Assembly: GCA_010279815.1 (NCBI GenBank)
Contig: QEOQ01000552.1
Span: 741,871-805,870 of the forward strand
Length of the DNA stretch: 64,000 bases
Direction of reading: 5' to 3'
DNA from: Brachionus plicatilis
Taxonomy: Eukaryota > Rotifera > Eurotatoria > Ploima > Brachionidae
How positions within the stretch are numbered: position 1 is the stretch's first letter; every line of letters begins with the position of its first letter. Below the pieces are notes generated by a model. It made no database searches and was not told the origin of the DNA. It was given only the letters and a program-made list of their open reading frames with translations. The translations under genes and the position numbers were made by a program. Below are positions 12,342 to 24,601 of the stretch, piece after piece.

Positions 12342-14002
12342 GTAAGCATCGCGTATTTTTATTCCACTGAACACTTGAAATTTGTACCGGTATAATTTAC
12401 AGTTAGTGAAAAGTGGAAAATAAAAATTCTTTTCTCTAGAATTCTAAAATTTAAATTACGATACATTTGCTTTTGAGGGCAATTAAATATTGAAATCAAA
12501 ATAGCTGGTCTACTTTTTTATATTGAGTAGTAAAGAAGCATTATTTTGAGATCGGGCTAACTTTCAGATCGAAATTTAGACTTCCTTGAATTTTTTAGTG
12601 TAGTTCTGAGGCCATTGTTTTAAGCATTAAAACTTAACAAATAATTCTGAACAAGTAGTAGCGCTTCCAAATCGAACTTCTAGTCCTAATGAAGTAAATT
12701 ACAGCAAATAATCTAATTTTAAATGCTGATGTCCTTTGTTGAATTAGATTTCGTAAGATTTATGTAATTTTATTTGCCACTTGAATTCATTGAGTTTTAA
12801 AACAACTAATACAATTAATCAAGTTGTTTTAAAATCAACTAACAAATTTTGTTAAAGCAAAAGCAATAGCTCTTTATGATCGTAACAACCAAGTACTTTA
12901 GCCTAGGTACTAAACATACCCTCATCCCATTGAAAAAAATTTACACATATCACTTTTCAAAATCGAAGTAATTCGTTAATTCTCTTAGGAGAGAGAAAAG
13001 CTTTTGGAAACCCGCAAAAATTTTGACAAATTTTCAATTCCAACCAAATTCGAAATTTATTCCTAACTCAATCACTCAAATTCCATGTTATATAACATTT
13101 TATCACATGCATGTATTTAATCTTACATTTTATTACATTTTTCTGTTTTCAGACCTTTTTGTTTATAAAATTTTAAGGTTGCTTTACCATAATGCAGCTT
13201 TTTTAAAGATAAAAATATTTTTTTTTGTCAAGCAACTAACATAAAGCCAAGTATTTTAGATTTTTTTAGGCTTAAACTTTATTTAACTGGTTATTTTTAA
13301 ACATGAATATCTTTATTGTTTGTTTATTTTTTACTGCAAGCTTAAATAATATAATTTATATTAAAAAAATATAATACCACCACCATCATTGAGCATGAAT
13401 TAATTGACAATTAAAAAGAATAAAGGCTAAAGTTCAAAAATATTCACGTAGGATTTCTTTTTTGCAGCTTTAAATTAAACAATTTCTAACTTATTATTCT
13501 AATCCATTCAATTATTTTGTTTATTTAATATATGGCAACAATGTTTTAAAAAAGGACTACTATATAAACGACTCTAACTTTTTTAATTTAAATAAAATTT
13601 ATTTTTATAAATTGATTTAATGTAAGGATAGATCAACTCTTGGTTGTAAAAATAATTTTTTGTCTTAGAAAATTTTGGCAACCAAAAAATTTTAAATTAA
13701 TTAAATTTTTTAACTTTGTAATTAAGTAGGATGTAAAAAAAAAACTTTTAATTTGTTTAAATTTTAAATTTTTTATTTATTTAGTCTTAGATAAATTTTA
13801 AAACAAACAAGATTACTTTTTTGTTTATTTCTAAAGCAATCAAGTAATTAAGTTAAAAAAATATATAAAACAATTTATTAATTTTAATTCTATTCGAATT
13901 TTAATCAAATATTTTAGTATTTAAGAATATGTTAAGCTTGACTTAACCGTCTGTTTATAATTAATATCTTTAATCTTGGGATTAATAAAAACATCTACCA
14001 TT

Positions 14003-14030
14003 GTGCGGGTTCGGACGTGGACGCGGATAC
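14003..14030. repeat. GC-rich GGAC-type patch
   Basis: A 28-bp stretch of much higher GC than its surroundings is built of GGAC and CGGA steps (tcggacgtggacgcggata). It resembles the larger CGGACTC repeat block near the right end of the window and may be a decayed copy of the same family. Confidence 0.3.
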
Positions 14031-15203
14031 AATAATTCAACATTTGATCACTGACAAGACAAAAAAAGTTTTTTTTTTTATTAACTTTTCATATTAGATT
14101 CAAATCCAATTTCAGCTGAGACGAACATGTTCATGTTACCACTCAAAATTTATATAAATTTGAAAAATAGAATTTGTATTAACACTTTTATTCTAAGCCA
14201 CTATTCAGTATAAAAGACAAAGGTAAATAGGTAGGGAAAATTTTAAACAAAAAAAAAGATAAAGAAATCGTTTGATCACAAAAAATGAAAAATAAATAAA
14301 TATTTTAAGAGAGCATGTTTAATGAAAAAAAAATATTTAATAAGATAGAGGAAAAAAAATGTCCAAGATGTCAATTGATGTCTATTTTTTTCGGCTATTT
14401 TTAATCAAGACTATGTATTGCAAATATTTACAAAAGCTTTATGGGGCGTTTAAACATTTTAAAATACATTACCGCAAGTTTTTTTATTTTTAACAATGAA
14501 AAATGTGTGGGTAAGAATAGAAAAAAACAATTAAATTGTCTATTCAAATGCATGTCCTAGAATCCGTTTATCCTTTGAAATGAATGCAAAGCCAATATTT
14601 GAATTCAAAATTCTATCCGTGTTCATACCCAAGGTGAAAACTTTATTTTGAAACAAGAAAAAAAAGAACAATTAAATAAATCATTCAAGTGTTTTTTTCT
14701 CAATCTGCTCAGTTTTTTTTTTAATTTAGCAGCGATAGAAAAAAAATTAATTAAAAGGCAAAAACATTAATTTTAAAATAGAATTTTGTGATTTAACTAT
14801 TAATTAAAATTTTTTAAATTAATATGGATTTTTTTATTAAAACAAGGTTTCGTTTTTCAACTTAAATTGATTTTAGATTTCAATAGAATGAAGTTTTTTG
14901 TTCAAGCTCAAATGAACGCTAATAAGTACTTCTAAAGGTTCATTCACGAATAGATGATTGAACATTTTTATCTTTTTAAGACATATCATTATTGCAAATA
15001 CCAAAGTCTATTTATTTATTTAAATCATTTAATTAAAATGGGATTAGGATTTTTGGCCATTGTAACAAAGACAAGATGTAAATTATTCTGGAGACTATAA
15101 AAAATTTTTTACTAAGGCCAGAAAAATTGTCTAGCCCGAGGCTAAAAATGCACATCACAGCAGACAATCAAAAAAATTTCATATGAGATAAATTTAAATT
15201 TTT

Positions 15204-15296
15204 NNNNNNNNNNNNNNNNNNNNNNNNNNNNNNNNNNNNNNNNNNNNNNNNNNNNNNNNNNNNNNNNNNNNNNNNNNNNNNNNNNNNNNNNNNNNN
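15204..15296. other. Assembly gap with duplicated flanks
   Basis: 93 Ns. The 131 bases before the gap (15073-15203) recur almost exactly after it (15297-15427), with differences only in A/T runs. This is the pattern of two overlapping contig ends placed side by side rather than a true tandem repeat. Confidence 0.85.
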
Positions 15297-16100
15297 AAGA
15301 TGTAAATTATTCTGGAGACTATAAAAAAATTTTTACTAAGGCCAGAAAAATTGTCTAGCCCGAGGCTAAAAATGCACATCACAGCAGACAATCAAAAAAT
15401 TTTCATATGAGATAAATTTAAATTTTTTAGAACTACGGTAAGATATCAGCAATTAGTTTTTTTTTTCACTCACAATTTAGAGAAAATATATAATGGACTT
15501 CAACAAGCTATTTCGAGTAGTTTAAACATAATGATTGATTATTTAAAATTACTTTATTAAGTAAAAAAAATCTTATTTAAATTTGCTTCTTATAAAAATC
15601 TCAACCAAAGTGTCAAATAGAAATAAAAATAGAGTAAATTCTTAAATTAATCGGACTAGGTCAATATGTTAGAGATTAATAAAATTGTTCGGCATATTAT
15701 TTGGTGAATTGGACTCATTATGGCATGGGATTAAGAAAACTTTGGAAAAAAAACTGATCTGAATTAAAAATTTGATAATTTGACCGAGTCAACTGGACAC
15801 CGAAAAATTATTTAGAATGGATTTTAAATTAAGACGAACTACCAAATAAAATTCGCTCTTAATTAAGTATTTTTAATAGCAAGTCAAAATACCAAATATA
15901 AGTTTTCAGCGAAAAATAGAGCCCATAATTTTACGTAACTCAGTTTTATCAAACAGTCCCATTAATTCGACTCAAGCTTCTTTTTAGCAAAGTCTCCAAG
16001 ATCTTGGGTTACAATTTAGGCAATAATTTTTAGCTGAAAATGATTTCAATTTTAGAAAAATGTTTTTCAAAAAAAAGATCCAAGCTTTTTGTTGCCTCTA

Positions 16101-16114
16101 CTAATTGCAATTAG
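16101..16114. promoter_or_regulatory. Palindromic homeodomain-type site
   Basis: The sequence ctaattgcaattag is a perfect 14-bp palindrome containing TAAT-N4-ATTA, the arrangement bound by paired-class homeodomain dimers. It lies about 550 bp upstream of the ATG at 16660. Function is inferred from the motif only. Confidence 0.3.
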
Positions 16115-16659
16115 GAGCGAATTCGATGCATACTCTATTCAAAGTTTTCATTAAAACTTATAATTGTTCAAATGGAGAATAAAGAAAAAAATTAAATTAA
16201 AAGACGTTAAGATAAATAGATAGATTTTGTCAACTAACCAATTCTAGTAATAGTAAACGTTGTCGAATAATGTCAACCAAATTACAATTTGTTTAGTTTA
16301 GTTTTACATTAATTGAACAAAAAGAAGCACTCAAGAAATCTCTATTTAAGCTACACGGCTTTTCTAAGATTTTACAAAATTTGTTTCTTGTTTTGTCGAG
16401 ATTTGCTAGTTGAGATACCAACATAGATACTTAACGGGATAAGATATGATTAATCAAAAAAGATGTCCAATAAAGTAAATACTAGGCCTAAATTATACTG
16501 CCCGATTGATATTTAAACAAATTTTTTTTTTTTTTTCTAACACTATTGCTAAATAAAATTTTATTTTCAATTGCTATTTAGAAGCATAAAGCGAACACAG
16601 GTACTGATATCGGGCTATCACCGGCTAGTTGAATTCAATCATTTTCCACTTAATCCAAC

Positions 16660-19600
16660 ATGTCTTTTTACAGTTCAAGCAGCTTTATAAGCTCAACCAA
16701 TTCTACATACACCAACAGCTCGAATAGTTTGTCCCACAAAGGCTCCTTCTACAATGACATGTACAGAAGCTATTCAAACATTCCAAAATATGTGCCGGTC
16801 AGCTACTCTGCACTCAAAAGACCGTCCTATTTTGAACTGAAAAAAGCCCAAGAAAAGCCCGCTACCAGCAGTGCCGTGGCCCTGAGCCCCAAGCCCTTTT
16901 ACAATTCTGAAACAAACTTGAACATGGATGACGGACAAAGATCACAAGTGAGCTTTGATGACATGACCAAATCGGTGGTTAGCATGGAAGATTCTGGCAA
17001 AGAAGACTCCATCATCACCAAGTCTACTCAGAACGATTCTAAGGAATTTGTCGCTTCCGCCTTGTCCAATGTTCAGCTAAGTCTTACTGACGACCTTACC
17101 ACCCAGGTCGATTATTATCTAAACGAAGTAAGTTGTTTTCTAAAGTCAAAATTTTTATTAATTCATGCAGCCAGCAAAAAAATTTGATATATTTTTTTTT
17201 TTTCTTGAATAAAATTTAGGTTCTTTAAATATATTCCGACTTGATTTAGTTTAAATTTTGTAATTGATATCTTTTTAGAAAAAAAATTTAAAACAAAAAT
17301 TTCAAATTATCATAATGTTGAATAGTTTTATTGCAAGATTTACTTTTTAAAAATATGCTCAATTTATCTTATGACAACTAGCTTGTGGGTTTTTTAAAGC
17401 TGTTGAAATTTAGAAAATTTATTTTGTTTTTTCAAATTTAAAAATTGAATCCCTAGGAGTTGCTATCAAAAGATGTTAAATTAGCTTTACGTGAACTTTG
17501 CTCGTAATGAGCCATAATAAATTCAGAGTTCCTGAGGTAACCAACTATTCTATAACTTTTTCTATATTTTTTTGGATATTATGTCATTTGTTCTCTGCCT
17601 TAACAATTAGGTAGTTAAGACTATAAAAAAAAAACTATTTGCCTAATTAAAATATTTTACTAAAAGTTTTAAAATTTAATGAGAATAAGGAATAGATAAA
17701 AATAATTGCACAATTTTGTGAGCGGAAATTTTCATCAGCCCGATCTAGTTTTTGTTTAATTTAATTAGCTTAGATTTTGAAGAATTCTTTGCATCACAGT
17801 GGGCACTGCTATATAACAGGACATTAATAAGTGAAGCGATAATATTTTTAAGAAATTTTTGTTTATAATAAATGGTCTAATATAATAGAAAATGAACGAT
17901 TTGAGCACAATGGCTAATTTAAGATCCTCGAAAATATTTGATTACTCTAGAAAAGAAAATAATAACACAAAGAATGAACAAAAACAGGTTCGAGATTTGT
18001 GATCAAAAATCCTTTTTTTATTATTTTATGTTGAAAAAAAATATTTTCTAAATGAGTTTAATTCGATCAGTTTTTTTTTTTAAATAATTTTTTGACTAAA
18101 AGAAAAAGAAAAAAATTTCAATCAAAATAAAAAGTTCAGATTAAATTAAGTCGACACTAAATCACCAACACAATAAAAATTGTTTTTGTTAATTTCACCT
18201 CGAATCACTAGATTCTAGAATTAAATTCAATGTTCAATAATCAAATTCGGCCTCGATGGCTCTAATTAAAGGTAAATTAAAAGACAAAAAAAAGTCACTT
18301 TTACTCGGACTCCAAAGTCAGCTTTGGCTGCTAGAAATCGTTTAAAATATCTCAACAAATTTCAATACATTAAGAGCAGGTCGATCGTTTTGACTAAAAA
18401 AATCAGTTTAAAAAAACATCTAGAAGAGTTAGAACTTAATGAACAAATATCTTTTGGGCGTTTCATTAACTTTTCGGTAAATAATCAATGAGCAGATCAG
18501 ATATATGGGTGGCCAAGTATTTTTAGAATGTAAATGTGTAACTGCTTTTAATTAGATGGTGTTTGCAGATCATGGCTTCGTTAAAGGTGGAAGACTCAGT
18601 TATTTCGTGTACACAGCTCTAAAATAAAGAAAATTTTTCAGATTTTTTTTCTAAATAGAAGAATTATAACTACAACCAGCTAAAGTAAAATATTTGATTT
18701 TTTTTCTTAAATCGGGCATCAATGTTAGTCGGCTAAGAAATTTATTTAATTGTAGATTAAGTGCCGCAAATAGGTTTATATATAGAAAAAAATTTTTTTC
18801 TCAAATTATTCCAATTGTAAACGCCGTCAAGTATGATATAACGAGCAAACTAAAAACTTAGGGCCATTGTAATTTTCGGTCTAATTAGGACAAAAATTAA
18901 AATTTATAATATAAAAGTTTTAAAAGCATTTTATAGAGGATTATCAGAAAATGAGAGGACTAATAAACAATTAATTTATTGAAGCCCTTTTTGTGTTGAG
19001 CCACTCTCTGAAGTTCAGGTTTATTTTTCTTTTGAAACAATTTTAATTCAAAAAATTTTTTTTTAAATTCAATTAATGTCGTTTGGGTTACATTAATAAT
19101 CTAATTCGAAAATTTATTCATTAAACATTTGATTACCTAGTCTCTAAATAGCACTAGAAAGAATAATAGTTACTATTTACCTTATTGTTTTGTTTAAAGC
19201 ATCATGAAATTCGACATTAATAATGTTATCAATTGGCAACTCATTGCGTACCAGTCGTATTAATAAAACATGGAATTCTACTAAAAATCTGTTACTAATA
19301 CATACTTTCGTATATTTATACAAACCTTTTAAAGTAATTAAAGCCTCTTGGATTCAGGGTTACGTAATTCCTTTTTGTTGCGTTTGATTAAAAGCGGGTT
19401 CTATTTGTGGAAAGAAATTTTTACTCAAACATTTTAAAAAAATTTAAAAAAAGAAAATTTTTTTTCAAATTATCATCTACACTTGGGTGACACAGTATTA
19501 AAATAATAATTGGTATTTAAAGATTGATAACAGAATGATATGTAGTGGACGACAAGTTGAGGTTGAAAGTTTCGAGCTGTCGACCAAGTCCGGTCTCATC

Positions 19601-20434
19601 TCAAAGTGTATGTACTTAAACGGCTTGCTTGCTGAGGCCAAAATGAACGAGTCCTTACTGGACTGTGACCCGGTATTCACAAAAAATGGCAAAGGAATTT
19701 TGGTGTTCATTAATAAAAAAGGTAACTTATTTACTCAATTTAGTGCTATTTGTTTTCACAATTTGTGACAGATGCCGAAGATTTTACGCGTTTCCATAGC
19801 AGAAAATTTTCAGTCTCTTTTTCTAACAATAATGATCAAGACAAGATGAAAAACTCGAAGAAAAATGTGACTTTCGGCCAAAATGACACCAAATCCTACT
19901 ATAATCAATTGCAAAATCCATTAAATTCAACAAGCACTTCCAGCCTCAATGACCGCACTGCAAACACTAATCCAAGTGACGTTCTAATTTCAGCAAATAG
20001 CTCCAAAAAAAATAAGACTGAGGGATACGAAATTTTGGTGAGCATTCATTTCTAACTTTTTCATTAAACAATTTTCTCAGAGATAATTCAATTAGATTGA
20101 ATTTAAAATTTAAAAAATTTTGGAAAAATTTTGATCTATTTGGTTTATGGTCATAATTTTTAGGTTTTCTTAATTAAAGACAAATATAATAAGTAACTGA
20201 AATTTATTTGTGTAAATAAACTTATAGAATTTAAACAAATTCGTAAATAGGATTTTTATTTTTCAGACTATCAAAGCTAAACTGAAACAAAGAGTTGGCC
20301 AAAACAGATCCAAGCAAGTGACTCTTACTGACATCGATTTAATAATGCGAAATGTGGTGACCATAATTCAAGACGAATTTATGAAAAGATTTCCATCAGG
20401 CCCATCGGCTACGATTACCGAAGGCCGCAACTAG
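16660..20434 (+). CDS. Orphan Ser/Asn-rich protein, four exons
   Basis: Four exons join in frame: 16660-17127, 19523-19721, 19772-20037 and 20267-20434, giving 366 aa. Intron 1 is 2.4 kb; the others are 50 and 229 nt. I do not recognise the family. The N-terminal 60 residues are Ser/Tyr/Asn-rich and disordered-looking (SSSSFISSTNS). Exon 2 codes the most ordered part (CSGRQVEVESFELS, CMYLNGLLAEAKM, GILVFINKK), possibly a small beta-rich domain. Exon 3 begins DAEDFTRFHSRKFS and turns polar. Exon 4 is helical and charged (LTDIDLIMRNVVTIIQDEF). There is no signal peptide or membrane segment. GC content of the exons clearly exceeds that of the introns, which supports real coding. A second possible start exon lies in intron 1 (17892-17987). 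Confidence 0.75.
17892..17987 (+). CDS. Probable alternative first exon of the 16660 gene
   Basis: This is an ATG-initiated open segment of exactly 32 codons (start MNDLSTMANLRSSK, end NEQKQ) followed by a gttcga donor. It ends in phase 0, the phase required by the acceptor of exon 2 at 19523, and replacing exon 1 with it keeps the frame. It would swap the Ser-rich N-terminus for a short basic/polar one. An internal alternative promoter in the 2.4-kb first intron would explain it. This is read from sequence only, and the donor is not a strong consensus. Confidence 0.4.
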
Positions 20435-21322
20435 ACTTACCTAACCGGCTTTCTCTTTCAAGAATCAAAAGTTTTTAAACAATGAAGAAAATGCTTTTTT
20501 TCTTTTAATTAATTCGTGAAAATTTTTATAAATATTCCAAATTTTTTTTTATGTTAGACTAGTCTTAATGTTTTCGTGTTCAAATCGAAATAATAAAATA
20601 GCTTAGCGCTAGGATTGTGAATTTATACAAAAAAAGAGAATCAAAATTTACAGATCGAAATTGATCAATAATTAAAAACAGTAATGAAAAAGAGAAAGTT
20701 GTCTCTTTTTCTCAGCTTCTATGAACGATAAGAGTGAATGTTGACCAAAAGTGTTGCTTTGGTTATTCAGACATTTTTCGACAACAAAAACTCAATCGTA
20801 ATAATTTAAATTGATGCTTGTCTTATTCAAAATTTTCAAATTGGACTTTAATTGCTAGAAGAAAATTGTAAAGAATCCAATGCATTTTTTGCTTTAATGT
20901 GTCGCTTTTAAAAATTAATCTAAATTTTTATATATATATTAATTTATTTATTTTTTTATAATTTTATATACTTTACTAAATTTATTTCAATTATTTAACC
21001 ATGTCATATAAAAGATCGGTAACGCATTTTATATTTCAAAACAAGAAAATGGCATTTTGAATAGGCTTTTTTCCAAGCGCCAGTTTTTTATTTTATATCA
21101 TTAATTATTAAAATTTTTTCTGGCTTTTGGCATTTTTTAATTTTTTAAAATATTGAATGTAAATAAATTTTTTAAAAAACATTTGATCTTAAGTTGAAAA
21201 TTTTTCTAATTAATTCAAAAATTTATTTTTATTTTTTGCAAACTTTTTTTTCTAAAAGTTTATTTATAGAAAGTATTTTCTGTAAATAAAAATAGAATCT
21301 GTTTTTTTTTTATAAAACTAAA
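20435..21322. other. Intergenic spacer
   Basis: This is the 3' flank of the orphan gene (AATAAA near 20592) and the presumptive promoter of the next one. It is AT-rich with an (at)n run near 20930, and I see no coding potential. Confidence 0.5.
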
Positions 21323-22078
21323 ATGGCTTCCTCAAATATTTCGAAAGAGCAAAATCCAATTTTTAAAATGAAACCATTTTCAGAATTTACCAAAAAGCAT
21401 GCATTTGTTAAAATTGAACCAAAATCGAGAAAATCTCCAATTGAGGATTTTGTCAAGCGCACACACGAAGAACATGACCGAGAGTCTGCCAAAGTTTTTG
21501 TTCATGATTCGTATGCAAATGCTGTTAAATTTGGGGAATTATCCGACCAAGAATCTTCTGAGAAAACAGAAGAATATCAAGAACCCAAAGAAAAAAAATT
21601 ACAAAAAGTTTACTCAGAAATTGATAAAGAAGCAGAAGAAAGTGTCCCAGCTATAACTCAAAGAAGAAATAATTCTTCGGACATCGACTTGGAAAAGAAA
21701 AAGGAACATGAATTGCCAACTATGGACTATGAGCGAGAGTCTGTTGTTGAGCAGGAGTATAAATGGGAAAAAGATCATGGAATGATTCCGAACTCGGAAA
21801 AGAAGCCTGATTTATTTGATTTGCATGAAATTATAAAATATATTGACCAACACCGCAATACATTAGAGTACGGTCTTAGCGAGGCTGACAAAAAACGTCT
21901 AAGAGTTGTTAAGGAAGCGACCAAAGATTTTAAAACAATTTGTGAAGACACAATTCACCACTTTCGTGATGATCTTGTTGATTTTTATCAAAAGATAAAG
22001 AAAAAATTTGCTGATGCTTTGTCAGAAATAACTGATCAAAACGAAAATCAACTCGAAAATGAAACTTTTTTTATTTGA
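21323..22078 (+). CDS. Orphan highly charged intronless protein
   Basis: A single uninterrupted frame of 251 codons begins at a clear ATG and has much higher GC than its flanks. The product is Glu/Lys-rich throughout. An N-terminal basic part (KIEPKSRKS) is followed by an acidic, low-complexity middle (about 65-150) and a likely helical C-terminal third (LHEIIKYIDQHRN through DFYQKIKKKFADALSEI) that may form a coiled coil. No signal peptide, membrane segment or known domain is recognisable. It follows the 16660 gene by 888 bp on the same strand. A lineage-specific cytosolic or nuclear structural protein is conceivable, but no function can be assigned. Confidence 0.7.
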   Translation: MASSNISKEQNPIFKMKPFSEFTKKHAFVKIEPKSRKSPIEDFVKRTHEEHDRESAKVFVHDSYANAVKFGELSDQESSEKTEEYQEPKEKKLQKVYSEIDKEAEESVPAITQRRNNSSDIDLEKKKEHELPTMDYERESVVEQEYKWEKDHGMIPNSEKKPDLFDLHEIIKYIDQHRNTLEYGLSEADKKRLRVVKEATKDFKTICEDTIHHFRDDLVDFYQKIKKKFADALSEITDQNENQLENETFFI

Positions 22079-23636
22079 AATTTATTTCGAATTTATTTGA
22101 TATAATTTTTGAATAAAAAATATTTAAATTATTTGTTTTTTTTAAATTTTGAATGTTTATCAATAAAAATTTATTAAACATTTATATTAAGCATTTTTAG
22201 CTTTTTTTTGAGAATTTTAAAAGAATAAAAGCTTTTTAATTTTTAATTTTAATTTTAAAATTAATTTCGTTTTTAATATGCATCCGAATTGGTTTATTTA
22301 GCTTAAACATTGAAAAATTCGTAATCAAAAAAAAATTTAGTTTTAAAAAATTATTTAATTAAATTATTTAAATTTTAAATTTTATTTAAAAAATTTATTT
22401 AATTGATTGAGATATTGAACGATCGTTATGCTTCAAAAGTATTAAAATAAAAAAACGTAGTAAAAGTTTAATAAATTTAATTATTATTAATATTATTTTT
22501 TTCGCAACATTTATAAAAATTGTCTGCTGTCGTTAAAACTGTTCTTATTTGGAATTCCTTTTTCGAATCCAAAAGAAATATATGAAAAAATAGAAAGCTT
22601 ATTAATTTTATTTTTTATTTTATTATTCCCACAAGAAATGACCATTGTTTAATTTAAATATGCATAAATTAAAATTTTTTAAAAAAAATTTATTCTCAGT
22701 TGAAAAGAAAGGTCAATTGGGTGTATTCATAAACTTCAAATGGTCAAATTTTTATTATTTTATGCTTTTTGAAGCTTTAATTAATTTTAAATATTTTTTC
22801 AATTTAATACTCAAGGGATTAGAAATCAAAAAAATAATCTTTAAGTTTCAAATGTGGGTCGAATACAAGTTAAGATTTTTTTTTCAATATATAATCAAAA
22901 TTAATAGGAATCATTAATTCTGTATTCAAAGCTATGGAGACAGCTAATTGTCGAGTATTTTGAAAAAAGGTAATTTAAGATGAGTTTTCTCTCAGTCTTC
23001 CTTTCAATTTATCTCTCAAATCAGTTTCTTTTACACTTTCATTTTGATACATTGAGAAAAAGCTAGATTTTACTTGATTTATTTTATGTAATTTACGTAA
23101 AAAGAGAATTTTGAAATAATAAATTTCAGTAAAATTCAGCAAAATTTGGTAAAAAATGTATAAAAAAAATTCAATCAATTGCTTTCAATTTTTTTAAATT
23201 ACTATCAGAATTACCTTTAAAAAAATTTCAAAAAATATCTCATCATAATATTTTTTTTAAATACCTTAAATACTTTAAATGACTTATATTTTGTTACATT
23301 TTTCATCCGTCAAAATTTTTTGAAATTTAAAAATTGATTTAATTCCATCATTTTCATTTTTTGCTTCTTGTATTAAAATAAATGCTTTTAGTTCATATCG
23401 ATCGATTTATTTTGTTATCTACCAGAAAATACATAAATGTAAAACATATATGTATAGCGGGTGTAGAATAAAAAATGGCACAAAATTAATTTTATCATAA
23501 AAAAATTTTTATTTAACAAAGGCTTTAAATTTTTTTAAATTATAACTGAACCCTCCTATTTTGAAAAAATAATATCAGTCAAGGTATTGAACTCGATGAA
23601 GACGTATGATATCGAGCCTAGAGCGAACAGTCTTGT

Positions 23637-23674
23637 CATATTTGTACAACTTTTTAAAAAGTTGTACAAATATG
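23637..23674. repeat. Perfect 38-bp palindrome
   Basis: The two 19-base halves (catatttgtacaacttttt and its complement) are exactly complementary with no spacer. As RNA it could fold into a long hairpin; as DNA it could extrude a cruciform. It may be the fused ends of a small inverted-repeat element. The neighbouring sequence shows no duplicated target site that I could identify. Confidence 0.8.
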
Positions 23675-23709
23675 AATATAATTTAAATTTAAAAAATATT
23701 AAAAATATA

Positions 23710-24212
23710 TTTATATTTTTTAGCAATGTTTTTTAAAACAGAAAATTAATTCTATAAAACTAAAAAAAATATTTTATCTTTAATTCTTGGTAACTTTGAT
23801 TTTTTGAATTGTAAAAAAATTATTCTAAATTTAAATATTGAATTTCAATTATGAAAATTAGACATTAATTTTACATTAATTTCAAAAACTATTTTTTGTA
23901 TATTAATTTTATTCTAAATATCTATTTTTCTAATAATATAATAATAATTTGAAAAGCAATTATTTCTATTATATAAAAAAATATTCCTCTTTATTTATTT
24001 AAATTTTAATAATTAAATTTTATTCTTTCTTCCAGTCTTAGAACCTGAAGAAGGCCATTTGCTCGAAACGAGTCGTGATTAATTTAATTTTTATTCGAAA
24101 GTTTTTTAAAATAAATATTTTTTAAAAAATAATCGTTATTTCTAATTGTTTTTAATTATTATATTTTTTAGCAATGTTTTTTTAAACAGAAAATTAATTC
24201 TATATAACTAAA
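23710..24212. repeat. Spaced direct repeat around a conserved-looking motif
   Basis: About 54 bases at 23710-23763 (core tagcaatgtttttt, then acagaaaattaattcta) recur with few changes at 24157-24212. Between them, at 24045-24077, is a comparatively GC-rich motif of the form CTGAAGAAGGCC...CTCGAAACGAG followed by a stop in one frame. The arrangement suggests a degenerate mobile element with terminal direct repeats, or a tandem insertion. The family is not established. Confidence 0.45.
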
Positions 24213-24601
24213 TTTTAATTAATTTTAATATTCGATTGAATATCTGATGTAACCTTTCTGTTATATTATTGGATAGTATACTCTATTGTTTAGTCTAAAA
24301 TTTGAATTTTTTTTGAAAAAATTGTTATTTATTCCATAAACATATGAAAAATTCGAAGTTAATTATCTCTCGACTACTAAATTCTAATATTAAGAATTAA
24401 AGCTATTTTTCAATCCACATCATCAAAAAAATCTATCAAAAAAAAACATAAAATTAATAAATTTTCTTTATTGGTAATGTTTACTCATATACAAAATTTT
24501 GGCATTAATTTACAAACTACCAAAATTTTCAGAATTGTCACTTAATAATCATCAAATTAAATTAGCACTTTTAACCCAAAAGCTTGATCATATACCTAAA
24601 C

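Larger units (their letters stand above)
7991..16659. other. 8.7-kb gene-poor region
   Basis: No multi-exon or long coding region is supportable on either strand. The sequence is uniformly AT-rich with homopolymer runs. Items recorded separately are a possible lone first exon at 12296, a short GC-rich patch at 14003-14030, an assembly gap at 15204-15296, and a homeodomain-type palindrome at 16101. The approximately 50-nt stretch directly before 16660 is less AT-rich and is likely the 5' UTR of the next gene. Confidence 0.5.

Noticed and set aside
18576..18612. Further exon in intron 1 of the orphan gene (ag, then ATCATGGCTTCGTTAAAG)
   Set aside because: Stops after 17 codons, and the available donor gives a phase that does not fit exon 2.
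22645..22917. 90-codon frame downstream of the charged orphan
   Set aside because: Dominated by Phe, Lys, Asn and Ile with no composition shift from the intergenic DNA.
24045..24077. Hammerhead ribozyme (CTGAAGA...GAAAC)
   Set aside because: The core words fit CUGANGA and GAAA, but the intervening bases cannot form a proper stem II and no stem I/III partner was found.
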